Under the pieces are notes generated by a model. The model had not been told where the DNA came from and did no database searches. It saw only the letters and a list, made by a program, of their open reading frames with translations. The position numbers and the translations under genes were made by a program. Positions 11,369-21,699 of a stretch of 64,000 bases of DNA are shown piece after piece (position 1 is the first letter of the stretch; the number at the start of each line of letters is the position of its first letter). Source of the stretch: Chelydra serpentina (taxonomy: Eukaryota; Chordata; Testudines; Chelydridae); assembly GCA_037349315.1 (NCBI GenBank), contig JBAIAC010000020.1:1984001-2048000 (forward strand), given 5' to 3'.

Positions 11369-12956
11369 AGCCCTTTGCATGTCACCTTTAACAGACAGTC
11401 TTGTTTCTCTGATACTAAAACAAGTATCCCACAGGGAGAAAGGTTAGATTTGGAACAGATAGAGACACAGCTCTCAGCCGCCTGAGGACAGGAAGAAAAA
11501 AACTTCTCTCTATCCTTAAGGACACCGTCTCCCTCCTCTGGAGTCCTCCTATCCCACTAAAGGGCATCCCTCTCCACCTCATTGCACAGTTATGGGCTGA
11601 GGCCTGGACCCTGTGGTGTTGTATGGCAGAGAATACTTGATCTCAGTCGAAAAGAAGGGATCTCTCCTGGGCTTACCCAATCCTTCCTGTGTTTCTCCTG
11701 GGGGAGGTGCTCATATTTACCATCTCCACCCCAGTCTGGTACCTGCTATTGTTCCTTCTTCAGCAGAGGGTGGTTTCTCTCCCCTATTCAGACAGGGTGC
11801 TCAAGGTGTTACTATGTCACGTGATAGCTGCACATTGAATATAATCCATCATCAGAATCTCAGCAGACCTCAATATGGAAAAGAGGCGTGATTAAAAAAA
11901 TTGCATGAATATGAGACACGCAATGCAGGTATATATCCTTTTCCTCCTCCTCCTCTTTCTTCTGTCATCCCCTATTCATCATCCTCCAAATACTGTATCA
12001 GTGTACTTTGTTCCTATCCTTCCCAGAGACACTATCTCTCCTCTCTCTGCATCAGTACTCCACCTCTCCTCATCTCCAAATTCTCCCACTCAGAATTTTT
12101 AAATATCAGATTCTCTGTTTCTGCTTCCATTCCAGAATGGAGTTTTCTGACTTTAAAGTGGGGGGGGGGGGTTGGGGCAAGAAAAATGAGAAATTAGACT
12201 GGTATGTTAGACCTTGATTCCAATAATCTTACCTAGTGGTTGGATTATGAGTCACAACTCAGTATAAGGTTGGACCTGAGCTAAGGGTACATGGGAGTGC
12301 TCCTGGAATCATGATCCAGAGACAGGCCTCGGTGAAAACCAAGGTCAGAGTCTAGAGCCAAATGATGATCAGAACCAGAGCCAGGTGGTCAGGGTTTGGG
12401 AGGGAATCAGAAGATGGAGGCCAAGCTGGAGTGGGTCATTGACGAGACTGGAGTGAGGCTGGTGCAGGGGAAGGGCAGGGTTCAGGTAAGGCTGTGACAA
12501 GAGCAGGAAGAGGAGCAGGGGCAGTTGCAAGGTCTGGGAGTTGCTGTACTCTGTTGCACTGCGAGGTAGCAGGAGCGTTCCTGGCTGAAAAGTGCTGTTG
12601 CTGACACTCCTCTACAGCTCAGCTGCCATTGTGGAAATACCTGAGCCAAGGGGCATCTGACCCAGTCTCTGCTTTGTGATAGGTTGCTGCCACATGCCTG
12701 AGGGGTGACTCAGAGCAGGCCTTACAAAATGCAGACTCACTGCAGCAGCTGAGTGAGCATCCCTAGTTTAGCTGAGAGTTTGCCACACAGCCAGGCCTGC
12801 TAGGTCAAGCTGGAGCAACCCACAGACCTTTCTGGTGAATTGATCCTTATATGGATGCTGGACTTACAGATGACCAGAGTTCAACTGATTGGATCTGGGG
12901 GTGTGTGAGGTAGCTTCCTTCCGAGGTTCCAGATAAAGCCTATGCTGGGTGGGCAC

Positions 12957-13159
12957 CTACTTTTCTCTTCTTTTTCTGTAGGAAATCAGACCCAGCAGCA
13001 ACTGATCTACTGTAAATAACATTTGCCTCTGACGGGAAGAAAGAAGGAAACCTGATGAGAGTAGCCTGGAGGATACTGTGTGTGACGATGGGAGCTCGCT
13101 GCACTTTACATGGTAGGGAGGAGCTGAAGGGTGGTTGGGGCTTCTCCCCTTTTGTGCCT
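12957..13159 (-). CDS. Possible terminal coding exon, copy B (weak)
   Basis: Behind the acceptor CTCCCCTCCCATCCCAG the phase left by the membrane-helix exon stays open for 67 codons to a TAG. This is far longer than in units A, D and F, where small indels bring in a stop after 12 to 17 codons. The segment is polar and basic, with SYRKRREK near its end. It would be a cytoplasmic tail if the exon pair is real. The lack of frame conservation between units argues for caution. Confidence 0.2.
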
Positions 13160-13457
13160 CTGGGATGGGAGGGGAGAGAAGTGTGAGTGACCCCAACAGA
13201 CACTGCCTTCCGGAACATTACGGTAGCTTCTGCCACAAGTGCCTTGATCCTACAAGTGGAAATATGCAGAGGCCACTCGAAGAAGAATGGCTGTAAAAGC
13301 CATGTCATTGGTATTTAGTAATGCAAATCCATTTTTCATTTTAGAAATGTGTGATCTCAGCAACAGAAACAATGTTAAGATAAAATTTCCACTCAGTTCC
13401 CAAATATATTCATAATATATTATGCCAATTAATGATTTTTAAGGTGCAAATTCTTAC

Positions 13458-13550
13458 CACAGTACTCATGTTTATAATTGATGGACAGGTCTATGGTGGA
13501 GACGATGAAATTCAGGCCAACTGGTATCAAAATTAGTGTCCAGATCGAAT
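13458..13550 (-). CDS. Predicted membrane-helix exon, copy B
   Basis: 93 nt, open, phase 1 at both ends. The acceptor is CTATCACAG and the donor is GTAAGAAT. The inner GTGAGT donor site of other copies is mutated to ATGAGT here. The encoded helix starts SIWTLILIPVGLNFI and ends in an NYKHEYCG-like polar stretch. Substitutions relative to the other copies keep the hydrophobic character. Function is unknown. Confidence 0.4.
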
Positions 13551-14326
13551 CTGTGATAGAAGAATCATCCAAGAATTATTGCAAATTAAAATTTATGTTC
13601 AGTATTGTTAGAAATGTATTTTCATTTCAGATACAAAAAAATTGCTCAAACAGTTCACATTATATTTTTTCCTGTGTTTTTGTTTAATGCAAGATAGAAA
13701 AACAACATGGAGAATCTCTTCTTCTTTTTTTGGAGAAATAGGAAATAATTCAAAGTGAATATTTTAGGCTTAGTCCCTGATTCACACCAGACTGGAAGCT
13801 ATAGCACCACTTTATGTTGTATCACAAATATTTAAAAAAAAATCTGTCTAAGGTCTCAATCCTGCAAACACTTATGCATGTGCTGAACTTCAATTGCTTC
13901 CAAAGGGAGTACTCAAGGTAATACAGTTAAACATCTTCTCATAGGACCAGAAGCTTCAGAATGACAGCTGATATATTCATAGTAGCTTAAAGGTATATGT
14001 TGACCAGCTTAAAAAAGTTTTCCATAAAATATGCTAACTAACGTACTAACTAACATGTTTTGCCACTACAGGACTTAGGCACCTCTCCCTAGAGTTAGGT
14101 GCCTAAGTCCCATTATCAGGGGACACTGCGATCCACTAAGTTCCTGTTTGGCTGCTGCCGAACCCTATAGGTGCCTAAATTCACAAAATACCCACATTAT
14201 TTCCATAAAAGTTCCCCAAATGTTTATGTTTCTGCCTCTGGATGTGTGCACGGCTGCCTCACTTGATGTTCCCAGATGCCTTTCTCCTTCCTAAACTGCA
14301 GAGCGAGCCATGGACAAGGCTAATCC

Positions 14327-14358
<32 letters not shown>

Positions 14359-14359
14359 A
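14327..14359 (+). repeat. (AAGA)n microsatellite
   Basis: About eight AAGA repeats. Shorter GAAA runs occur at the equivalent place in units A (8563), C (27143) and D (32788), and a very long one in unit G (57488-57566). Confidence 0.9.
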
Positions 14360-14605
14360 CAAATTGTGGCACCAACATGCAATTTGTTGCCACCACAACT
14401 TTTATTGTAATTGCCCTTCCCCCCACCATGTGTCTGTTTGAACTAGTTAGATAGTCGGTTTCTTTGGACAGGGACTATCTGCTGCTTTGTGTTTGTGCAG
14501 TGCTGAACACAGTTGTAGTAGTAGGATTTTATGTTTGTATTTTGGATAAAATAGAATGAAGGATATAATAATGTAGCATGTATTAAATGTATTGATGTAT
14601 GATGT

Positions 14606-14785
14606 TGGGGGAGGGATAGCTCAGTGGTTTGAGCATTGGCCTGCTAAACCCAGGGTTGTGAGTTCAATCCTTGAGGGGGCCATTTAGGGATCTGGGACAA
14701 AAATTGGGGATTGGTCCTGCTTTGAGCAGGGGGTTGGACTAGATGACCTCCTAAGGTCCCTTCTAACCCTGATATTCTATGATTT
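14606..14785 (+). mobile_element. tRNA-derived SINE with CR1 tail
   Basis: The head carries polymerase III promoter boxes: A box TAGCTCAGTGG at 14617-14627 and B box GAGTTCAATCC at 14660-14670. The tail matches the CR1 3' end ('ggactagatgacctcc...', ending GATATTCTATGATT), so it was mobilised by CR1 enzymes. Two further full copies lie on the minus strand at 41803-41987 and 46015-46198. It lies inside the LTR that starts at 14514. The tRNA-like part is not a working tRNA gene. Confidence 0.9.
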
Positions 14786-15133
14786 AACCATATCCTGCCA
14801 GCCACCCTTTTTGAATAGCAGAAAGGAAAGGCCTAAGGGGCCATTGGTAGAAACGCCTCAAACAGGCTGCCTGTGTCTGAACTGATGTTAAGGCAGGAAC
14901 AGACCAGAACAGTCCTTATGGCTGATTATGGTCACCTTTTTGTTTTAGGATAAGTTTTCATTACAGTATTTGCTATCTTGTTTCTTACCTGCATTGCAAA
15001 TGAAGTTGTGTAAGGTTCCTTTGTAATCCCTTTAGTAACCACATAACCCTTTCTAAAATGTAATCCTGTCTGAAATTCTCTGTAAAATTGTTTGATGTGA
15101 GTAAAGAATGTGTGCATGGTTAAGGATGAGTGT

Positions 15134-15565
15134 TGTGGAAACAAAGGTTAAAGAATTTGACTATAGGCCCCGCAGTTATGTCAAGGCAGAGCACAGTCAA
15201 GTTAACTCTGAAGTCTCAGACTGTGAGATTTGGGAAAGCAGACTCTGTGCCTGATCCGGGTGGGAAAATAACAGAGTTAGTGTGACCTAACCTTGGAGAT
15301 AATGATGTTGTGAGAACAGAAGTGAAACAGAAGTGAGAAAATAATGGAATGGGCAGGACATAACGTAAATAATTGCAGATGTTTTTAATTAATGCATTCC
15401 ATGAAAGAGTATAAATATTTGTGGCTTATTGTTTGTACTTTGGAGAAACTGAGGCAGAGTTGCACTCTGTCAGCTGTATTTCTCCTCTGGCAATTGCTTG
15501 AACTAAAGCTGTTTTTGATTTTGTTGCATTCCAACCTGAGGTTGAGGATTTATTTTTCTCCCACA
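15134..15565 (+). repeat. ERV 5' LTR
   Basis: 432 bp, starting TGTGGAAACA and ending TCTCCCACA. A TATA box (AGTATAAATA) lies near 15408. The poly(A) signal position reads ACTAAAG here but AATAAAG in the 3' LTR. It has an 11-bp local duplication (AAACAGAAGTG) near 15325 that the 3' LTR lacks. Confidence 0.95.
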
Positions 15566-15569
15566 ATTA

Positions 15570-15587
15570 GGGTGCCGTGACTCGGAT
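15570..15587 (+). other. Primer binding site, tRNA-His type
   Basis: GGGTGCCGTGACTCGGAT lies four bases after the LTR. It matches the complement of the 3' end of vertebrate tRNA-His at 17 of 18 positions; the first base of TGG is changed. His primers are known from HERV-H-like class I elements. Confidence 0.85.
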
Positions 15588-15895
15588 GGTAACACCCGGC
15601 TGACACGGAGGCAGCTGCTGCGGACAGTCCCACCCTCAAACCCCAAGGTGCCAACTCAGAGGTAAGAGACCTTTTGAAATCTCTACTGCGGTATCGGAGG
15701 AGGACTGACTGTGGAGCCGTCTGTCCCTTTTGGGCTCACACCATGCGAACTTTTTGATTTTGCAACAGGATCAGATGCAGAGTGGTGTTGGGGAATTGGG
15801 TGCCCCATGTAAAGTCAGTGATATGCGTATGCGGGGCTGGGAGATGTGTGGTTGCCCCAGGGTAAGCCAGTGGGTGGCTTAGGTCAGACCTATTT

Positions 15896-16114
15896 TGGGT
15901 TGTGGGGTTGTGGTGACCCCCCAGGTAAGGGCGTTGTGGTGACATCCTTAGAGAGGTTGTGGTGACCTCTCAGGTGAGGGGTTGTGGTGACCCCTCAGGT
16001 AAGAACACAGGTGTGTTCAGTCCATCCAGAAAGATTAAGGGGTTGTGGTGATCCCTGATTAAGTGTGTTGTGGTGACACCCTCAAAGAGGTTGTGGTGAC
16101 CTCTCAGGTATAGG
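15896..16114 (+). repeat. ERV leader tandem repeat with splice-donor-like motifs
   Basis: The core GTTGTGGTGA occurs seven times, starting at 15907, 15933, 15956, 15981, 16042, 16067 and 16090. The last three repeat the spacing of the first three with a shift of about 134 bp, so a larger block was duplicated. Between cores, CAGGTAAG, CAGGTGAG or CAGGTATA recur, each resembling a splice donor. Another donor-like AGGTAAGA lies near 15660. It lies between the primer site and gag, where packaging and splicing signals are found in retroviruses. Confidence 0.85.
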
Positions 16115-16157
16115 AAATTGATGCATCGTGGTGTGAATGAATGTATAAATAGGCCTT

Positions 16158-16158
<1 letters not shown>

Positions 16159-16192
<34 letters not shown>
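16159..16192 (+). repeat. (GT)17 microsatellite
   Basis: A pure dinucleotide run in the ERV leader, just before gag. It is probably a post-insertion expansion. Confidence 0.95.
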
Positions 16193-16193
<1 letters not shown>

Positions 16194-16324
16194 AGTGTGA
16201 GTGATTTGAATAGAGTGGTGAGTTTTTTTGGCTTTGTGAGCCGCTGACTCAGCGGACAGGAGAGAGAAGTGTCCTTAGTCTGGGAGCCGCTGCAGTGGGC
16301 ACGGAAATGCCCCCTTTTTAGAGA

Positions 16325-17964
16325 ATGGGTGGAAATCAGTCCAAGACTGTCCCTGCTCCACCGGTTGATTATATGTATGTGCGTTATAGACCTAGGACTT
16401 GTAAGTACCTAGAGAAGTGGAATTTTAACACGCGTGATGATTCATCTAAACAATTCCCACAAGAAGGTACCTTCGATTTAATTAGGATTGTCCACCTCAG
16501 AGGCGCTCTTTTTTTCACCGAAAATCCCTCATGGGCAGTGGGAACAGTTTGTTTATTGGTGGAAGGAAGCTACAAAGAGACTCCATGAGTCTTGGGTGCG
16601 GAGTCTAAAAGACTCCCAGGAGAAATTGAAGACACAAATGCAGGAGTTAAAAACCAAGTGTAGGGCATCCGGCTGTTTCCCAGCCCGAGCAGCAACTTCA
16701 GCTCCCTTGTATCCCAAATTAATTAAGTCTGAGAGCGAGAAAGAGACAGCCGAGGATATTGTGGATTTTTTTAGTGCTGCTCGACAGCCAGAAGTGCCTT
16801 CTCCCCCCATTTTTCCCCCACCGCACACTGTGCCGCCTGATAATTTACAGGCAGGCAGCAGTGTTTTACAGAGGCAGCTATCGCCTCCTGCTTCTCCCCT
16901 ACAAGTTATTCCCTCATCATCAGTTCAGGATGCAGCATCTTCCTCACTTGTTTCGGGGGGGGGGAGTCTTCTGCTTTACCTGGGGAGTTTTCTGCTTCAT
17001 TGTCCAACCGTGCTGGGTCGGGGTTTGTTCCCGATTCCACCGGTATCTCACTAGACTCAATTGCCAACCATACCAGGAGTCAATTGAACCAGTCAGCACT
17101 GTTGCAGGCTCCCTTAAGACAACTGCCTGGAGATGGGAACAATTTGGTTACAGTGCATAGCCCTTGGACACCGGGGGATTTTAGAAATCTGGTTAAGGAA
17201 TTTCCTAATATCAGGGAGGATCCAGAAAAATGTAGAGACGAACTCCAGACAGTAATTCAGTGTTATAATCCATCATGGGCTGACATCAACCAACTTTTGC
17301 GAGCAGTTATACCATCTGAAGTACAACAACGACTACTTGCTAAAGCCCAGTGGCCCCCTAACGATCCCGGACAGGGAGCTGACCTGACTCGAGCTAGGGA
17401 AAGTTTAGTGACGGCCGTTCCGGAAATTTGTCCCAGGAAGACGGATTGGACAAAGATTAACAACTGTAAGGGCGAGTCCCCAGCTGATTATTTGGGTAGG
17501 CTAATGAAGATATTTGAACAGCATTCGGGGATAGCCCGGCCCATTGACAATGCCAAGGAAGCAGTGGGGGCTGCTTTTGTTCAGGGACTTTTTCCAGCAG
17601 CTGAATCTAATTTGTATCGGCTCTTTCTGAATTGGTAACGGTTGCCAACCACTGTACAGCTTGTCTAGAGCAGAAAAAGGAAAACACAGAAACAAAACTT
17701 TTGGCTTTGCAGCTACAAACTTATCAATCCAGAGGTCGTGGGATAATGAGGGGTGGGAGAGGATGGGGAAGAGGAAGAGGGGGAGGTCCCCCATATCTTC
17801 CCCCAGATAATTCTGTGTGCCACTACTGCGGCCAGGTGGGGCATTGGAAAAATGAATGCCCAAATAAGCTTCCTCAGAACTACCCATCCCCGGTCCCAAA
17901 CACCAATGCGCCTGCCTTTTCTCCACCAGAAAACCCCGTATTAGTACAGCCTGAGAGAATGTAA
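16325..17964 (+). pseudogene. gag: ERV gag (broken)
   Basis: Retroviral structural polyprotein gene. It begins MGGNQSK, a myristoylation-type start expected of matrix protein. A capsid region with a major-homology-like stretch lies around 17440-17530. A basic, RGR-rich nucleocapsid region follows with one zinc knuckle, CHYCGQVGHWKNEC (C-x2-C-x4-H-x4-C), near 17820-17860. One knuckle fits gamma-like viruses. The frame changes at about 16490-16590, around 17000-17050 and near 17635, so at least three disruptions separate the four open pieces. The nucleocapsid piece ends TAA at 17962-17964, and pro starts in another frame. Confidence 0.9.
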
Positions 17965-18954
17965 CTGCATCATGAATCCTTTGCTTCCTATCAATCAAGA
18001 AGGCCCGTATATAAATTGTGGTATTGCAGGAAAAACTGTGGCTTGCCTAGTAGATACAGGTGCCAGCAGATCAGCGTTAGGGTCTGCTGAATTTCCCTCT
18101 GTTCCTTTATCATCTTCTTCTGTTAATGCAGTTGACATTTCAAACCAACCAGTTTCTCATCCCATCACAAAATACCTTTCTGTTTCTGTGGGGCCCCTTA
18201 TGGATCAACATGCTTTTTTGCTCAGCCCTTCCTCCCCCCTCCCCGTCAATCTGTTAGAAAGGGATATTCTATGTAAATTGGGTAGTACCATCTATTGTAC
18301 ACCAGATGGCGGATTCTTAGAAGTTCCAGATGAGAATACAAATCTGGTCCTGGCAACCCTCCAAACTAAGGAGCCATCACAAATGAACACAGCTTTCAAC
18401 AGTGACCTTGCTAACTTGTTATCACAGGTTCCTGCTTGCCTATGGTCTCAGCATGCAAATGAAGTGGGAGAGATTCAAACTGCAGAACCAGTTAAAATCT
18501 TGGTTGACCCTTCTAAACCTTTACCTAGGGTCCCCCAATATCCGCTACGCCCTGATGCAGAGAAGGGCATAGCCCCAGTAAAAGATTCTTTGTTAAAACA
18601 AGGTATTGTGGTTCCTGTTATTAGTTCTTGTAATACTCCCATTTTCCCTGTAAAGAAACCAGGGAAGAACATTTATTGCTTTGTTCAAGATCTCCGTGCG
18701 GTTAATGCTGTTGTATTGCCATCTTATCCTGTAGTTCCAAATCCAGCAACTATTTTGTCTTGTATTCCTTTTACAGCCACTTATTTTACTGTTGTGGATC
18801 TTTGTCCAGCCTTCTTTTCTATTCCCATTCACCCTGAGAGCCAATATTTGTTTGCCTTTACCTATAAGGGACGCCAATACACTTGGACTCGCTTACCCCA
18901 AGGGTATACAGAATCACCCTCTCTGTTTTCTCAGATCTTAAAGAAGGATCTCGA

Positions 18955-19227
18955 TGATGACAGAACAAGGAGTAATGGTCTCAAGTTGCAGAGGGGGAGG
19001 TTAAGGTTGGATATTAGGAAAAACTTTTTCACTAGTAGGGTGGTGAAGCACTGGAATGGGTTACCTAGGGAGGTGGTGGAATCTCCTTCCTTAGAGGTTT
19101 TTAAGGTCAGGCTTGACAAAGCCCTGGCTGGGATGATTTAGTTGGGTTTGGTCCTGCTTTGAGCAGAGGGTTGGACTAGATGACCTCCTGAGGTCCCTTC
19201 CAACCCTGAGATTCTATGATTCTATGA
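18955..19227 (+). mobile_element. CR1 3' end inserted in ERV pol
   Basis: About 270 bp matching 53470-53743 of the fuller CR1: the C-terminal codons of ORF2, the short 3' UTR and a GATTCTATGATTCTATGA end. Removing it rejoins pol just before the YVDD motif, so the insertion came after the provirus. A short GATGA-like overlap at the junctions could be a target duplication, but it is confounded by the CR1 tail. The pol frame reads directly into the CR1 ORF2 frame and ends at the CR1 stop at 19139-19141. Confidence 0.95.
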
Positions 19228-19693
19228 CGTGGCTTTTCCAGGGAAATCTGCACTTATCCAATATGTGGATGATCTTTTGCTTGCTTCTCCTTCCTATGAT
19301 TCTTGTAAAATTGATACTATGATTCTTTTGACTGCTCTTGCTCTAAAAGGTCATAAGGCCTCCCGAGAAAAGCTTCAGTTGTCCCAATCTAGAGTGCATT
19401 ACTTGGGTCATGATATTTCATCTGCCTCTCGTCATTTGTCAGATTCTCGTATTACAGCCCTTCTAAAATTGCCTAGGCCTGTTACTGTCTCTCAGATGCG
19501 AAACTTTCTTGGGATGACTGGATATTGCAGACAGTGGATTTTGGGTTATGCAAGAATAATCAAACCGCTTCAAGAGTTAACCAAATTGGATACCCCTGAG
19601 CCACTCTTGTGGTCATAGGAGGCAGAACAAGCCTTTATAACTATTAAACAAGCTCTTTCTTGTGCCCCTCCCTTGGACTTCCTGATTATGCTA

Positions 19694-19893
19694 AACCAAT
19701 TGGTTACACAGTGATCAAAAACCCTACCCCTGGGTCTTAGAACAATGAAAAACAGTCAGATTCTTAAAAGAAGGATTTTATTTTTTTAAAAAAGTTTAAA
19801 ATATTCTCTGTAAAATCAGGATGGTATATATTTTACAGGGTACTCAATTTCCCAACTCAGAGGGATCCCGCCCTGGGCAAAACCTTCAAGTTA
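19694..19893 (+). repeat. Internal piece of a Gypsy-type LTR patched into ERV pol
   Basis: From 'aaccaattggttacacagtg' to 'ccttcaagtta' the sequence is homologous to 37678-37886 inside the solo LTR at 37410-38224, and looks closer to the minus-strand copy near 45900-46320. Neither LTR end is present and I see no target duplication. pol resumes in recognisable form near 19895. It is a patch or replacement, not an ordinary insertion. Confidence 0.75.
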
Positions 19894-21699
19894 ACACAGA
19901 AACATGGAAATAAACACCGTCCACTTGCTTACTATAGCACTGCGTTGGACCCGGTAGCAATTAGTTTCCCGCCCTGCCTTAAGGCTGTTGCAGCAGCCGC
20001 ATTAGCTGTGCAGTTATCTGAAAATATCATTTTGGGCTCACCACTAACCGTTTCTGTTCCTCATGCTGTAGCAGCTCTTCTGTTAAAATCAAAGACGCAG
20101 CATTTGTCTACTTCTCGACTTACCAAGTATGAGCTTGTTCTGTTATCTTCATCTCATATTACCTTGGCTCGTTGCCCCATTCTGAATCCTGCTTCCCTGT
20201 TACCTGGACTTCAAGATGGGGAGGCTCATGATTGCAGATCTATTACTTCTCTTCTTGCCCGCCCTAGGGAAGATCTTACTGATGTGCCTTTGCAGAATCC
20301 TGACCTTATCTATTTTGTAGATGGTTCCTGTTTGCAAAACTCTGAGGGAAAATTGCTTGCTGGTTATGCTGTCTGTTCTTCCTATTCTGTTATTGAAAGC
20401 GCTTTCCTTCCCTCTGTCTTTTCAGCTCAGGTGGCTGAGCTCATAGCCTTGACTAGAGCTTGCATTTTGGCACAAGATCAAACTGTTACTATTTATACTG
20501 ACTCTCGTTATGCTTTTGGAGTGGCTCATAATTATGGTGTGCTTTGGAAATATAGAGGTTTTCTTACATCCGCTGGTTCTCCTATAAAAAATAGAGAGTA
20601 TGTTTCAGCTCTTTTGGATGCCCTTTTGTTGCCCAAAGCTATTGCTATTGTGATGCATTGCTCATCAGACCCCTCATGATGAAGTTACTCATGGAAATGC
20701 TTTGGCTGATTCAACTGCCAAGGATGCAGCCTGTTCTACTTCTCAGGCCTTGCTAAGATCCAGGAGATGGTGCCAGAGACTGAAAAGCATTCTTGGAGTG
20801 TTGCTGGGTGCACCTTGTGCCCTGACCATGTTTGGCGCTTCTGGAACGGCCGCCCGGTTGCCTCAAAGATGTTTTTGCCCTACCTTGCCCATATGCACCA
20901 TGGTTTTATTCAAATGTCTAAATGTTGTAATTATGAATATGTATTAGTGTTAGTTGATGTTTCTTTAAGCTGGATCAAAGCCTTCCCTTGCAGGAGGGCA
21001 GATGCCAAGTCTGTTGTGAAAATTTTGCTTAAAGATTTTGTACCAAGGTTTGCTATACCTGTTTGTATCAACAGTGACCGTGGCACTCATTTTACTGGAC
21101 AGATTGTTAAATAATTATGTGCAGCCTTGCAGATTCAACACAACCTTCACTGCCCTCACCATCCACAATCTGCTGGGACAGTGGAACGTCACAATGGAAT
21201 TCTGAAAAACAAACTGGCTAAGATTTGTGCAGAGACAAACCTCAAATGGCCAGATGCCTTGCTGTTAGCATTGATGAGCATGAGAGCCACTCCCAACCGA
21301 AAGACTGGACTGAGTCCACATGAGATTTTGACAGGGCGACTGATCTGACTTCTGGTGGACATTCATTCAGATGGACATTCATTTAATGGATGATATAATG
21401 CTTAGTTACTGCCAGGCACTAATGAAATGTGTTAAGTCTTTTAACTCACAGGTAAAAGAAGCGTTACCCAAGAATCCTGAACAGCCCTGCCACTCCCTGG
21501 AACCAGGCGATTGGGTCTACATAAAGGTCCACCAGCGAAAGACTGCTCTGGCTCCACGCTGGAAAGGCCCTTACCAAGTTTTGCTGACCACCAACACCGC
21601 TGTGAAGTGCCAAGGACTGACTGCATGGACCCAAGGATAAGGTGAAGTGCTAGTAACCTCTCTCTTGTCCACTGATGAATTTATTGTGCCTTCAGCATT

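Larger units (their letters stand above)
17972..21640 (+). pseudogene. pol: ERV pro-pol (broken, with two insertions)
   Basis: Domains in order: aspartic protease with LVDTGAS near 18047; reverse transcriptase with LPQG near 18893 and YVDD near 19259; RNase H from about 20300 with FVDGSC and YTDSRYA motifs; integrase with the catalytic D, D and E in LVDVS (about 20950), NSDRG (about 21070) and VERHN (about 21180); and a basic C-terminal domain with a KGPYQV motif near 21565. The integrase is cut by an in-frame TAA at 21112-21114. Frameshifts occur near 19620, 20660 and 21350. A CR1 end sits between the LPQG and YVDD motifs, and an LTR-derived patch sits in the RT connection region. Confidence 0.9.

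Noticed and set aside
12955..12990. Plus-strand acceptor-like tract 'ttttctcttctttttctgtag' found in most units
   Set aside because: It looks like a good acceptor, but the sequence after it has early stops in the copies checked and no matching donor or ORF. It may be unrelated pyrimidine sequence.
14611..14683. Possible tRNA gene with A and B boxes
   Set aside because: The sequence is followed by a CR1-like tail and repeats at 41.8 and 46.0 kb with the same tail, so it is a SINE head and not a tRNA gene.
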